The notes below the pieces were generated by a model. The model saw nothing but the letters and a program-made list of their open reading frames with translations, made no database searches and was not told the DNA's origin. Of a DNA stretch of 64,000 nucleotides, positions 47,709 to 58,932 are shown one piece after another (position 1 is the stretch's first letter; every line of letters begins with the position of its first letter). The position numbers and the translations under genes are program-made. This stretch comes from Prunus persica (taxonomy: Eukaryota; Streptophyta; Magnoliopsida; Rosales; Rosaceae), in assembly GCF_000346465.2 (NCBI RefSeq), contig NC_034009.1:8093251-8157250 (forward strand), given 5' to 3'.

Positions 47709-48335
47709 GGGTTATATACCTTTTTGGTCACTAGGTTTTACATGAAATTTCAATTTGGTCATTGGGAAACAAATTTTGTCAAATTGGTCACTGTATTATC
47801 AAAAGTTTACAATTTATAAACTTGGAGTTAGTTTCCGTTGAGTTGTTGGGCCAAATACCTTTTTCCACTGGATTTTGCACGAAAATTCAATTTGATCACT
47901 AAAAAAAATTAGCCAAAAACCATGAAAATGCGAAACTTTATTTTTTGGTCAAATCTATGTATTGACATAATCATGGATTTGAATTTTTGTGAATGTTGGA
48001 ATATGATAATGCTTGGGATTATGATATGAGCTTTTTTGAAAAGATCTATTTGCATTTTTGTGAAACTATTATTGAGATATGAACATATTTTTGTCATGAT
48101 ATGATTCCTTTTTTTAGCCTTAATTAATACTACACGAACCATAAATTTTTAGCTTACGAGCAGTGTGTGCTAGAGCATAGCATTTGAGCTCAAAAATTAT
48201 CAGTGATCAAATTGAAATTTTGTGTAATGGCAAGTCTATAAATTGTAAACTTTGGTTAATACAATGACCAATTTGGCTAAATTTTTCAAATTGAAATTTC
48301 ATGGAAAACCCAATGACCAAAAAAGTATTTAACCC
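47709..48335. mobile_element. Mutator-type MITE with long terminal inverted repeats, 627 bp
   Basis: The left arm starts GGGTTATATACCTTTTTGGT and the right arm read in reverse starts GGGTTAAATACTTTTTTGGT. Pairing continues for more than 100 bp (TTTCAATTTG, CAAATTGGTCA, GTTTACAATTTATA in both). TTTAAAAAT flanks both ends (47700-47708, 48336-48344), a perfect 9-bp duplication. The interior shows no protein frame. Confidence 0.88.
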
Positions 48336-48863
48336 TTTAAAAATTAAAAGATAGTGATAGTTTGAATGAAAAGAACATCACGACTACCAACTCTACTACA
48401 ACCACCTTCACCTTGCCACGACTATCACCAAAGTCGTTCCCGCCGCCATCACCTTACTATTAGCAGCTCCACCAACAGGATCACACATGATAACACACCC
48501 ATTGCCGCCACCACTATCACCACCACCACCATTAACACATCTACCGAAACTACTACTCATTTATAGATTGATGCTTAAAGAAATAAATATTAAGCTGTAT
48601 GTTTAAATCCATCATGTTTTTAGATTTGTCCAATAAAAAACACTTAACAAATTGTAGGAGATTGAATTTCATCATTTTGGAATACCTTATTATTTTTAAA
48701 TTTCCTCATCCAAAGTTAGGTAAAATTAGTTCTCAAAATTTCCCAACAACTTCACCTTCTTCTTTCCACCCAAAAATATTACTAAAGAATGAAATCCTTT
48801 GCAATTCAGACCTCATTTCATCATATCACATTCAAAATACAATAAAATAGCCCAACTCAAGAT

Positions 48864-49338
48864 TCAATCTTCTTGTTCTTTGAAAAAAGAAATTATGAGA
48901 AAAACACACAAGGGAACAACGACAAAGGCAGCAACCTTTAGCAAGTCCTCACTCTCTTTTGAGATCACTCCAATCCTTGACCAGTCTCCACTGTACCTGA
49001 AAGTTCATTATTTTTCCACATTAAACAGATCAAAATCAATGGAAAAAGAAAGAGAAGTGAGCCCCAAAAAAAAAAAAAAAAAAAGCTTACCCTGCATCAA
49101 TGAACCCTAATCCCAACATTGCAACCACAGACCTAGCAACAATTGGGTTTGAAATTTTGATCCGCAATGGGAAGATGAATTGTTCCTGGCTTGAAGGGTC
49201 TTCAGGCAAATCTCTCCTCTTAGCTGATGCTGTTCCAAATTCTCTGCCATTTTTCTTCACAAACAGATAAGGGGAGAGCTTGTTAAAGATAAGGGTCTTT
49301 TCTGAGGCAAACATTTTCCCCTCATCTTTCTCTTCCAT
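48864..49338 (-). CDS. Small conserved plant protein with C-terminal membrane helix, 126 aa
   Basis: Two exons join in phase: 49338-49091 and 48996-48864. The product is basic at its N terminus (KLSPYLFVKKNGREFGTASA) and then carries IVARSVVAMLGLGFIDAGYS and GDWSRIGVISKESEDLLK. A hydrophobic stretch (VAAFVVVPLCVFLIISFF) follows, and the protein ends KEQED. I recall this GFIDAGYSGDWSRIG block from small, uncharacterised plant proteins predicted to be plastid-targeted, but I cannot name a function. The first ATG in frame (49338) was chosen. It is divergent from NUP43, with 188 bp between start codons. Confidence 0.75.
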
Positions 49339-49526
49339 TTCTTCTCCATATGTCCTTTGAGGGCACGAGGGCAAATTAGTCAATGCACACTATTACTACC
49401 CTTACCCGAGCAAATTCCCATTTTTCACTAACGTAACCCCACCTTCCCCAAAACCTTTTTTGATTGAAACAAAAGAAAGCAAGCCAGTGAGAGAGCAGAA
49501 CACTGTAAAACCCTGAACCCTTAACA
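49339..49526. promoter_or_regulatory. Short head-to-head promoter shared by small membrane protein gene and NUP43
   Basis: Only 188 bp separate the two start codons, so both leaders and core promoters must lie here or overlap. No strong TATA box is visible. Inferred from layout. Confidence 0.55.
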
Positions 49527-52425
49527 ATGGCGATCACGGCACTCTCCGAGCCTCCCCAAATCCACAGACTCCGACAATCCAAGTACATAGACGCTGTCCG
49601 CTGGTTGCCTCCTCTCTCAGCGTTAGACCGCTTGGCCGTCATCGCAGTTTTCGACTCAGATTCCGACTCTGCCGCCATAGAAACCCACTCTTTTGCTCCA
49701 GACCCAGAAAATCTAACTCAACAATCTCAATGGTTCTCGCCCTCACGAATTTCCTCCCTCAAAACCTCTCAATCCCACCACAAACCCTTTGTGGCCGCTG
49801 CAACATTGGCGGGCTCCATTCACATCTTGTTTGGGGATTCGATGGACCCGGCATCTCTCGAATCGGAGCTTTTGATGCCCGAAAAGGCATTGCATGAGGG
49901 ACCCATTTCTTGTGTCGATATAATGGATGGTGGGGTGGAGTGTGTGAGTGTAGGGGAAGATGGGAGGGTGAATTTGGTCTCTGTTGGGGAGTCGGAGTTG
50001 AGCTACCAACGGATTTTCGATAGCAGCGGGTTGGTTTCGTTTACCACGGCGAAATGGGCCTCCCCGAGTGAGTTTGCCACTGGAGGATATGGATTTAGTC
50101 TCCAGTGGTGGGATCAGAGAAAGCCTGGTGCGGCGGTGTCTCAGTTTAAGGGTAGCTGGTGAGCATTTTTATGAATTTGTTTTGCTTTTCAAATTTGAAT
50201 TTATTCTTCAATTTATGATGAACTTTCATTGATCTTTGTCTCATTTGCTACAGTGATTATGCTATATTGCAATTTCCTTGCTATAAACTGAGTTATTAAC
50301 TGATCTCCATCTTGTTTAAGAATTTACTGTTGCTTAATGAAATCAGTAAATAGCTCAGAGAAATTCTTTGGTGGATGTAATGTAGTTTGATTTTGAATTT
50401 ATTAGTTAATGGACTTCTTCAGAATGATTCATTTTCATTTATGAGCTGGAACTGTATGCAATTTAATAAAACACTAATAAAAGATGTAAACGATGCTAAC
50501 ATGCCAGAAATGTAGACTCGGTAGCTTAGAAATGCAGGATGTTAGAGGCTCAAGAAGTGTGCCTTCTTAGGGCATGAACACGCTTCTCGTGAAGCTGGAA
50601 TTTGTATTTGGATACATAACTAGATACATATGTGCTTCAATGCATTACATGCCTAGCTCATATTAGGTATATATAAATTTGGATTAACTGCAATAAATTT
50701 GCAAACTATTGACACGATACATCAATAAGGAAATATATTACTTTTAGGAAGGTGTAGAGACAGGATGTATTCCAACGAAATGCTATTGATTTTAGGAGGA
50801 CGAGTAGACCCACTCATGATCTACTAAAAAGTTGATTGGTTAGAGTCTAATCCGTGAGATGTTAGTGATCTTCTAAGCAAAGGCAGGAGGGGTGAGGCCC
50901 CGTGTGGGGGCAGAGGCGATAACATCCGAGCAATGAATTGCCGAGATATGTGGGTATCCTGAGTTTAAGTCTAATGTATATTTCATTTGTGTTAGAGTTT
51001 GATTCGTGCTTTTCGTTTGCAAGCATTGCACAATCAGAAACTTTTCAATGACCTTGTGCTTATCATTTGTCTCTTTCCATTTGTCTGCTTTTTTTTTTCA
51101 TTACTGCTTAAACTTTAAAAAAATTTCCACAGCATATTAGTGATTTCATCTTCAGAGCTTTTGGTGGAAATGTTGTAGGTCTCAAAGAACAACTCCTGGG
51201 ATCGTACATTCCATTGATATTCATCCTTCACGAAAGCACACTTGTCTGGTAATGCTTATATGTAAAAAATTCCATACTTAGATTTGCATTTAACTGGTGA
51301 TCTTTGCAACTCACCTATTTTTGTTATGTGTGTCGTTTTGAAATTGATAAAAGAGATAAGAGCATCAGTTTTATTGTTAAGTTCCTTTTTCTTTTCTTTT
51401 CTTTCAGTTTGTGAAATATTTGAATTTAGCTTTACCTTGAATCATGAATTTGGTTTTTCTTGTCGTCTTAGTCCTCTCTCCCTTCCTCAGTCTTCTTTTT
51501 TTGTTTTGTTTTGTTTTGTTTCTTATGCATTTCTCACCATCTTAAAAGTCCTTGCCAAGTAGCCTGTTTCAACTTTTTAAGTATTGTATTGACATATTAT
51601 TCCATTATGCATGTTGTAAGCTGCGGGAGATGCAGTAATGCTAATGTGAAGTAAAATAAAAAATATTTGCCCCCTTTGACTTTTAAGCATATATGAGTTA
51701 GATTTCTCACTTGATTGATCAGATTTTAGTTTTCTTGAATCTTATGTTGTCACAGACCCAAAAAGAAGAATATGATGTTCTTCTTACAATTTTCTGGTAC
51801 TTATAGGCAGGAGGTTCCTTAGGTACTGTATTTGCCTGGGATCTTAGGTGGCCACAACAACCAATTCTTCTTTCTGGTGTTGGGGCAGGTGAAACAACCC
51901 ATTCACCATGCGAAAGTGAGGTTTGGGAGGTTCACTTTGACCACTATGCAAAGTCTTCAAATGTGGGAAATGTCTCTTCACGTATCTTACCTACTATGAT
52001 CTGTTCAGAAGACGGTATCCTTGCTGTTGTTGAACAGGGTAAGATCCTTTCTGCTAATTCTTCGATGGCCAACTGTCATGGTTGGTAGCTTGTAATTGGC
52101 TGAGCATATGTAAAACAAAATATCCTTGAAACTTGAATGCTTTATTAAGAATGTCAAATTGTCCAAATCTGTTTAGGTGAAGAACCCGTTGAGCTCTTAG
52201 CTGAACCTTGTGCAATCAACAGCTTTGACATAGACCGGCAATATCCTTCTGTAAGTAGAAATTCTGCCAATTTGTAGTTTGTGCTCTGTGAAAGTCAAAA
52301 TGAAATGTTTCTGATTTCTGTGACTTTTTAATGTGTTTAATCTTATAAAAGTTCCACATTTTGTTGCACAGGATGTGATATGTAGTTTGGAGTGGGAATC
52401 CATAGCCATCTTGACAAGGTCATGA
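49527..52425 (+). CDS. NUP43: Nuclear pore protein NUP43 (WD40), 353 aa
   Basis: Five exons join in phase: 49527-50158, 51179-51248, 51807-52038, 52177-52250, 52372-52425. The product is a WD40 propeller: IDAVRWLPPLSALDRLAVIA at the start, HEGPISCVDIMDGGVECVSV in the middle, and GGYGFSLQWWDQRKPGAA, VHSIDIHPSRKHTCL and GGSLGTVFAWDLRWPQQPIL later. NUP43 is a peripheral subunit of the Y-shaped (Nup107-160) scaffold complex of the nuclear pore. The size is close to the Arabidopsis protein (about 360 residues). Introns 1 (1020 bp) and 2 (558 bp) are long and contain no other gene. Start is the ATG at 49527, preceded by ACCCTTAACA. Confidence 0.9.
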
Positions 52426-53390
52426 TAATTCATAGCCATCATGTTCAGAGCTCAATTTCGAATCGAAACTCACCTACTTCCTGAAGCTGTTAATTGAGAA
52501 ATAGAACGGGGCCAAACCACTTGGTGCTGAAGTTGTAATTCATGCCCGAAAATGATGTACGGACCCATTTCCTGATAAGGTTTGATGCTTTAACATGCAT
52601 GAACCAGGTTGTAGGACTAAGGGCTACAAAATTATTCCAAGCAGCATCTGTTGTAAAACATCGATCATTGAACCGCATACACAAATGATAAAAGAGGGGC
52701 TGCCAACAATTAAATCATCCTTTCACATTGATTAAAGTATTTTCTATCATTCACCAAGAAAAAAAAGGTATTATTTCACCATTTCAAACAAATGGTTGCG
52801 GATGGTTTATTAAATTTAGGACACCATGTTGATAATCCTTGTATTTGATTTGTAATTTATTTTCGTAAGTTGTTTTCAAAATCATATGACATTTGGAATC
52901 TTGGATTCCCAAGTGCACCTAGATTTGATTCACGTAAGAGATTATCTTGAGACAACCCAATATAATACTTTCCCTCTCCCTCCCTCTACCCTTTCCTAGC
53001 GAATGATGAAAAGAAAAAAAAATAAAATTAAACTTGCTGTTCTTTGAATATGTTGTTAAGACTTCATTCTCTGTCTTGACGACCATTGAGTTTTTCAACC
53101 TTTCTTTTCATCCATATTCTAATACCATACAATAATTCCAAACTTTTCTACATCAATGGGCTTGAGTTTTGGTACTGGAGCAAGAACACAAATTGGGCTT
53201 GGGCTCCTAACTGTTTCTGGGCCGAACAATTAAATGTGCTGTGTTCACATCACCCTCTATGAACACACGCCTTCGTTGCCTGTAATTGTAAACATCGCAA
53301 AAGGATATGAGGACTCCAATTAAGCGCTCAAACTTTATCCACAACTTGTTCTGAGTGAGTGAGTTTTCAGCGGAAGAAGAAAAACTAACA
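52426..53390. other. NUP43 3' flank and bL35c promoter, no gene seen
   Basis: Non-coding. Frames at 52490-52684 and 53207-53458 (minus) show no family features. A short GCCCAATTTGTG-like and GGGCTTGGG stretch at about 53188-53205 lies near the bL35c leader. GGGCC/GGCCCA words (telo/site II-like) are common before ribosomal protein genes. Confidence 0.45.
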
Positions 53391-55381
53391 ATGGCCTGTG
53401 CAGCCATGGCCATGGCGGTTCCGTTTGGTCTGAGATATTCCCCATCATGCTCTTTCATGGCTCAGCTCTCTCGCGGCTCAGTTCAACTCGCTCAATTCAA
53501 TAGGCCCAACTCGTTGGGACTCAGTTCCTCGCATAGCATTTCTGGGTTGGCCTCGCTTCTTCCTCACAGGCTCTGCACTATTGCTTCAAGCCCTCTTAGG
53601 CCTCGCTCTCTCACCATCGTCTCTGCTAAAGGCTACAAAATGAAGACCCACAAGGTATTTCGTCATGGGTTTTGGTTATTGAGAAAATTTTGGAAAAGAA
53701 AGAATGGGAAAGAGTATGTGGTAATGTTCCAAATTGGTCATACAAGGAATAGTTTTGAATTTTAATTTGTTTGAGATGTAATTGAAATATGATAGTTTGA
53801 TATTTTCATTGAGTTGGACAGACATATTTGCACTTAGGAAAGACAAATATAAATCATAATCAAGTAACAAAATTAGAGTGCAATGGAGACTGATGAAGGT
53901 TGGTAGAGTTGATTAAGGCTTGATGGAGTTGACCAAGATGATGGAGTGATGGCAATTAACATCATGTACTTTAAGTTGACAAAATAAAATCCTAATTGAA
54001 AGCTTGAACTTTGTGAAAAAAAAAAAACAAGCTTGAAGTTTGAATTCCCAATCAAATCCAATTATAGACCATTGAACACACTTGACAGTTTTAATCTTTT
54101 TCATTTATTTACTGTTCTTTAATTTTTAGCCTTCGAATGAGCTCCTATTGGTTTTATCATCTAACTATATGCTGAATAACTGGTGATAGGCTTCGGCGAA
54201 GCGGTTCAGGGTGACAGGTAGAGGGAAAATAGTTCGGAGGAGAGCTGGAAAGCAACATTTACTTGTAAAGAAGAATGCCAAGAGGAGAACTCGACTATCC
54301 AAAATGGTGTGTTTCTAAACCTTATCTACAAGTTGTAGTAACTATGAACTTTTCCTGCCCAAAAAAGGCATTCTAATTATAGACTTGGAAGCAATATTAG
54401 AGAATCAAAGATGTCCATTCAGTATTTCCTTCTGTTTTCAATCTACTATAGTTAAGTTATAGGATGATTCTGTTTAAAACATGCAGACTTCGAGTTACTG
54501 TTTAGGAATGTATGGTTGGATACAATTGTTTTAGGGGCAGATCTACAAGCAGGTTGGATGCACTTGTTTTTTAAGTTGGATTTTATAATGGGAAGAGGTT
54601 GGAATCTAATGATATTGATATTGCCATGAGTGCATTGTGAAGAATATTTGTCCTTCTTTACGTGCTGTTTTGAATAATAAGAAGGCTTTTAAGGGCTCAT
54701 ACTGAGCCCAAACACTTGCTTCTTACTTTTAAAACCTGAGCTTCAAGTGAAACTTGAGCAAAAATTGGCTTCTTCTCACTTCTCAGCACCTTGTTCTTGA
54801 AGTTGTGTCTGTAGTCTCTTGATACAGTATAGATTAATTGAATTTGTGCTATGTCTTTTTTCTCAAATATATCATTTTGCTTGGACACTATAAACTAGAT
54901 AAATTCCTCAAATATAGCTTGTAAAAAGTGGTGGATCTAGAGAAACAATTGATTGCGTCGTCATCCACCGTCCATTTGAGTTTGCAATCTCGTTTGTCGT
55001 TTGCTTCAGCTACACATAGCGATTATCATTATTCATTGTGCTTTGTTTTTTATTTGGCCTGTTATAATTCTCAATCCCAGAAGGCAATAAATTACCCTTT
55101 TTGTCAATAAGTTTACTATTTGGAAAGAGGGAACTGTTTAAAATCTGTGAAGAAGAACCCATACAGCACATCTGTTACCCAGCTCTCAGCTCACATCTCA
55201 AGCCAAGACGTCCCCTGTTACTTTATGCATAGTATTATTTATCTCTCAGATTTAGTATTACTCCTTGGTTTCTTATGTTACTTTGGGCTTTTGTTATGTG
55301 CAGCATGCGGTGAGTCGAAGTGACTATAACAATGTGATTGGAGCCTTGCCATATCTGAAAGTAAATAGAAAGGCTGAGTAG
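53391..55381 (+). CDS. RPL35: Plastid 50S ribosomal protein bL35c, 152 aa
   Basis: Three exons join in phase: 53391-53654, 54190-54306, 55304-55381. The first about 75-80 residues are Ser/Ala/Leu-rich with few acidic residues, as in a chloroplast transit peptide. The mature part begins around [20 protein letters not shown] and has the bL35 core ([20 protein letters not shown], then [20 protein letters not shown]). It joins the large subunit of the plastid ribosome, where bL35 lies near the exit and L20/L33 region. Length matches plant nuclear-encoded bL35c. Start is the first ATG in the frame, with leader TAACAATGG. Confidence 0.95.
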
Positions 55382-55989
55382 AGGTGATCTTTAAACGTGA
55401 AAGCAGAAGGCGTTTCTGACATGCACACCTGTATTTCTCACATCTTTGTGAAAGAAAGTGCTTAATTAATGTCAATGATTTTTTGTTTTTTTTGTTTTGG
55501 TTTCCTACTCAATTGAGGGTGGTTGGTATTACATTTACCTACACTGGAATTTCTAATGTACGGATATATATAATGTCGGCACCTATTGTCCATCAGTTTC
55601 CTCTTTCAGAAGATGCTTGAACTTGAGTATGCTAGAAACTGCAGGCAATAATGGTAACATTTTAAGATGTATTTTATTTTAAGGCAAACTACAAAACACA
55701 TACTTGATGTTTAGGGTCGTTTTCAGTATGGGCCTTGGCTTTCAATTTCATTAATTTATATTCTTTTCACATATGATCAATTTAAGCCTTCCGAATTAAA
55801 CTATTTATTCAGATGTGAACTGCTGATGTGTACATTGCGGGACTCATCAATTTAAAAAAAAAAACTAAATTAATTATATAAAATGAAAAAATCACATAAA
55901 ATAAAATAAAATAAAAATCTACCTAGATCCCAACAACCCCGCGCCTGCCCGATCTTCCCCACCCCCTCTCGCCGACGCACAGCTGGACC

Positions 55990-56365
55990 ATCAATGGCCT
56001 GAAAAATCCGATACATCTCGAGTTCCTTGTCATCCATGTACCTTCAAAACTTGAGATAATCGAAACTTCATAAGATCCTTGGCATACTTGTACTATGGCG
56101 GAATCTGAAGCGCCGATAACCTGGCCTCGATCGCGGGATTGTCCAAGTACCAAGATTCGCAGCGTCGAAGAAATTGAAAAGGCTTCGAATTCTAGTCACT
56201 CTCTCCTCAGTCTCGCGCAAGGCCATAAGAACGTGATCCATAGAAATGGGTCCGCTTTTCTTCATTGGGTTGCAATAGCCGTCGTCAATGGGCTTGTTCG
56301 CATCCCTGTTGAGGAAGCCGACATGCTCAGCGGCCGACATTGCCCGCGTGACATAAAAACCCAAT
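55990..56365 (-). pseudogene. Captured fragment of a calcium-dependent mitochondrial carrier (SCaMC/APC-type) gene
   Basis: On the minus strand MSAAEHVGFLNRDANKP and SMDHVLMALRETEE lead to RIRSLFNFFDAAN, the start of the EF-hand regulatory region of plant ATP-Mg/Pi carriers as I recall them. After a frameshift come AIEARLSALQIPP, a stop, YKYAKDLMK, a deletion, then RYMDDKELEMYRIFQAID in a further frame. Those blocks occur in this order in intact carriers. Here they cover only the N-terminal calcium-sensing part, and no membrane carrier domain follows. The fragment is broken and lies wholly inside the Pack-MULE arms. Confidence 0.85.
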
Positions 56366-56625
56366 TCTCCTTTTCTTCAAATTCTTCTTCTTCAACCTTC
56401 TTCAATGTGAACCAAATCAATCACAGGGCACAAGGAAGGAAGGACTAGTTCCTGGTTTTGGGCATATGGGTTGATGGGTTTTGGGGTATGGATCATAAAT
56501 TCACAACAATTTAGTCCATACCATCCCCGTCCACAATTGGATGAAAGAAAGACAGAGAAAAAAAAGGGAAAGGGGAATTGTTGTTTGAGTCGTGTATTTC
56601 AAAGTTCCTCTTTGAGTTCTATGCT

Positions 56626-56631
<6 letters not shown>

Positions 56632-56661
<30 letters not shown>
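56632..56661. repeat. (GA)n microsatellite inside the Pack-MULE
   Basis: A GA tract of about 15 units lies between the captured fragment and the right inverted arm. Confidence 0.9.
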
Positions 56662-56666
<5 letters not shown>

Positions 56667-58110
56667 TGATGATGAAGAGAGGGAGGGGCTGGGGTGGGTG
56701 CAGTGGTGCGTCGGCGATAGGGGGTGGGGAAGGCTGTGCGTCTAGGTAGAGTTTTTTTAAAAGTTATATTTTTTTAATTTTATGTTATTTTATTATTTTA
56801 TTTAAAAAAATTGGAGATTAATTAATAGGTGAGTCCAGCAATTGACATGTCAGTAGTTAACGTCTGACCAAACAGTAAATAATACTTAAATTGGTCATAT
56901 GTAAAAATTATGAGGTGTAAATTAATGAAATTAAAAATCAAGAGCCCGTATTAAAAATAACCCCAAACATCAAAAGGGTGTTTTGTCGTTAGCCCTTCAT
57001 TTTATTTACTTCAATTTGGAGCAGGCTATTGCACAAGAGCTGCCCTGTCAAATTTCAACTACTTGATATATACTTGCCAGTTGCTAATAGAATGGTATTG
57101 AAACTGATTGCCAGGTATGACCTTGAGTTTGCTTAGCATAATATATTATACAAAAACTCACATAGAGCCTATTTAGAGAGAAAATTCTAAAACTAATCAC
57201 TTATTATTGTCTAATAGGTTCTTAGTATGTTAAAAATTTAAAGAACCAATTAGAAAATAACAAGTGGCTAATTTTGAGTTTTTCTTTTCTCTAAAGAGGC
57301 CCTATAAGGGTTTATATATATGTATACTTTTTTTATAATATGTCATGTTAGAATGAACTTACTTTTGAAAAGCCCTATTGTTTTCTCGAGGGTTGATGTG
57401 AAATATTACCCCATATCGAAATTAGGTCGATTAGTCAATAGGTAAGTTGATATGTCAGTCTAATCAATATTGAGAGTAGCAAATTGCAGCAAGATAAGGA
57501 GGATATGCATTCCATAATGTCTTGATATCATTGTCCTCAACAAAACATACTAATAATGTCGAAAGGACGGAGAAGATGTCTTTGATTTGTGATAATAAAG
57601 ACAAGATGTTTTGTCCGAAGAAGTCCTTGATTACAATTTTTAGTGAAAATGGTTTATAAAAGCAATACCTAAATTCCAATTGACGGAGAAACTTTCTGTC
57701 TTGTATTTGTGTAAATCTCGTTCTCCAATCGCTTGTAAAAAAAAATATATACATATATCTTTAATCATTGGGCTATCCGTATGAAATGATTATAAAACAA
57801 CTTTACCCACTTGTTTGTCTAATTACATTGAATTGGGAAGTCAATTGGGCCATAGGCTTGTTGGGTCCTATTCGGCGGCATAATCTTTAGCAGTGCAAGG
57901 AAAGAATTTTCCATGAGACAAGAGACGTTGTACATTTGTATTTCATTTCATACAGGTTTTTCTTCAGTGTTCATAGAATTGGGCAATTCAATTATTGAAA
58001 TTGAATTGAGTGACGAAAGAAGAAAATTGTAAACGGCAATAATGAGTAACGTAACTGGTTAAGAAATCAAACTTTTCAAAGATATCAAGTGAAAGATTTA
58101 GCTAATGGGG

Positions 58111-58183
58111 GTCTAACCTCATAAAAAAAGACATTAATTTATAGACGGAGGTCTAACCTCATAAAAAAAGACATTAATTTATA
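58111..58183. repeat. Tandem duplication, 33-bp unit at 40-bp spacing
   Basis: GTCTAACCTCATAAAAAAAG followed by ACATTAATTTATA occurs at 58111-58143 and again, unchanged, at 58151-58183. Confidence 0.95.
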
Positions 58184-58685
58184 AACTAACTATTTTAAAT
58201 TCAAACTTCTACAACACATTAATATTGTTTGCGTGAGAAACTCCTCCCGTTCTCCTCTAAACTATGGCTTATAAATTGTTCACAATTAGTTATTTGTTGG
58301 AAAAAAAAAAAAACAATTTGTTATTTTAATCGACACGTGACAAACTTGTGAGAAGGTGGTGATGTTACACCATGAGGAGTAAATGAGCAAAAATGAAGTT
58401 CTATTTCATATTCGTAATCCATCACAACAGTCTACGTGTCGGCTACAAGAAACATGCGTGTGACAAGCTAGAGCGGGATCTGCCGCCACGTTTGGACACA
58501 GACAACCAACGCCGTCATTTAAAGTTGAGTGGGCCCCGCACTATATCCATTAATTTCATACGTGTCTGCCAGCGCACGCATGCACAACATCAACCCAAAT
58601 TACAAAGATACCCACACTCCTAGACCCAGATATGCAAATGTTTCGAGGGTAATTCAGTAACTACATAGCGCCGAGCCTAGTTACA

Positions 58686-58693
58686 CCACGTGG
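58686..58693. promoter_or_regulatory. Perfect G-box CCACGTGG in the promoter of the TRF-like gene
   Basis: CCACGTGG lies 240 bp before the start codon at 58933. An ACGT-core palindrome is the standard site for bZIP/bHLH factors. Function inferred from position. Confidence 0.45.
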
Positions 58694-58932
58694 GAATCGC
58701 CGTCGAAGACCTGCCTCCTCCTCTCGTCCCTCACAGCGTTAAGAGCTTGAGACTTTCCAAAATTCTGATTTCTTACTTAGGGTTTTCAGAAATCAATCTT
58801 CCGATTTCTTCAGATCAAAGACCGCTTAATTTTCTAGGGAGTTTATTTATTTTATTCCATTCCCCTTATTTTCTTTTGGGAATTTGAATTCCTCCGCTGA
58901 ATTTATTTTTTTTCGGTTTTGGGGAAGAATTG

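Larger units (their letters stand above)
55680..56998. mobile_element. Pack-MULE: Mutator-type element with long inverted ends and captured host gene fragment
   Basis: ATTTTATTT flanks both sides (55671-55679 and 56999-57007), a perfect 9-bp duplication. The left end TAAGGCAAACTACAAAACAC and the right end in reverse GAAGGGCTAACGACAAAACA begin inverted arms of about 300 bp that also share TTGATGTTT, TTTCATTAATTTA and CGCCGACGCAC. Between the arms is a fragment of a calcium-dependent mitochondrial carrier gene. No transposase is present, so it is non-autonomous. A GA tract (about 56632-56661) lies in the right part. Confidence 0.9.
57008..58932. other. Intergenic region before the TRF-like gene
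   Basis: No gene seen. It includes a 40-bp-period direct duplication at 58111-58183 and the promoter and leader of the next gene from about 58640. Frames at 57464-57754 (minus) and 58393-58623 (plus) show no family features. Confidence 0.55.

Noticed and set aside
48366..48566. Thr/Pro-rich open frame at 48366
   Set aside because: It is low-complexity ACC/CCA repeat sequence with no homologous features.
56095..56448. Plus-strand open frame of about 117 codons in the Pack-MULE
   Set aside because: It is antisense to the captured carrier fragment and has no family features of its own.
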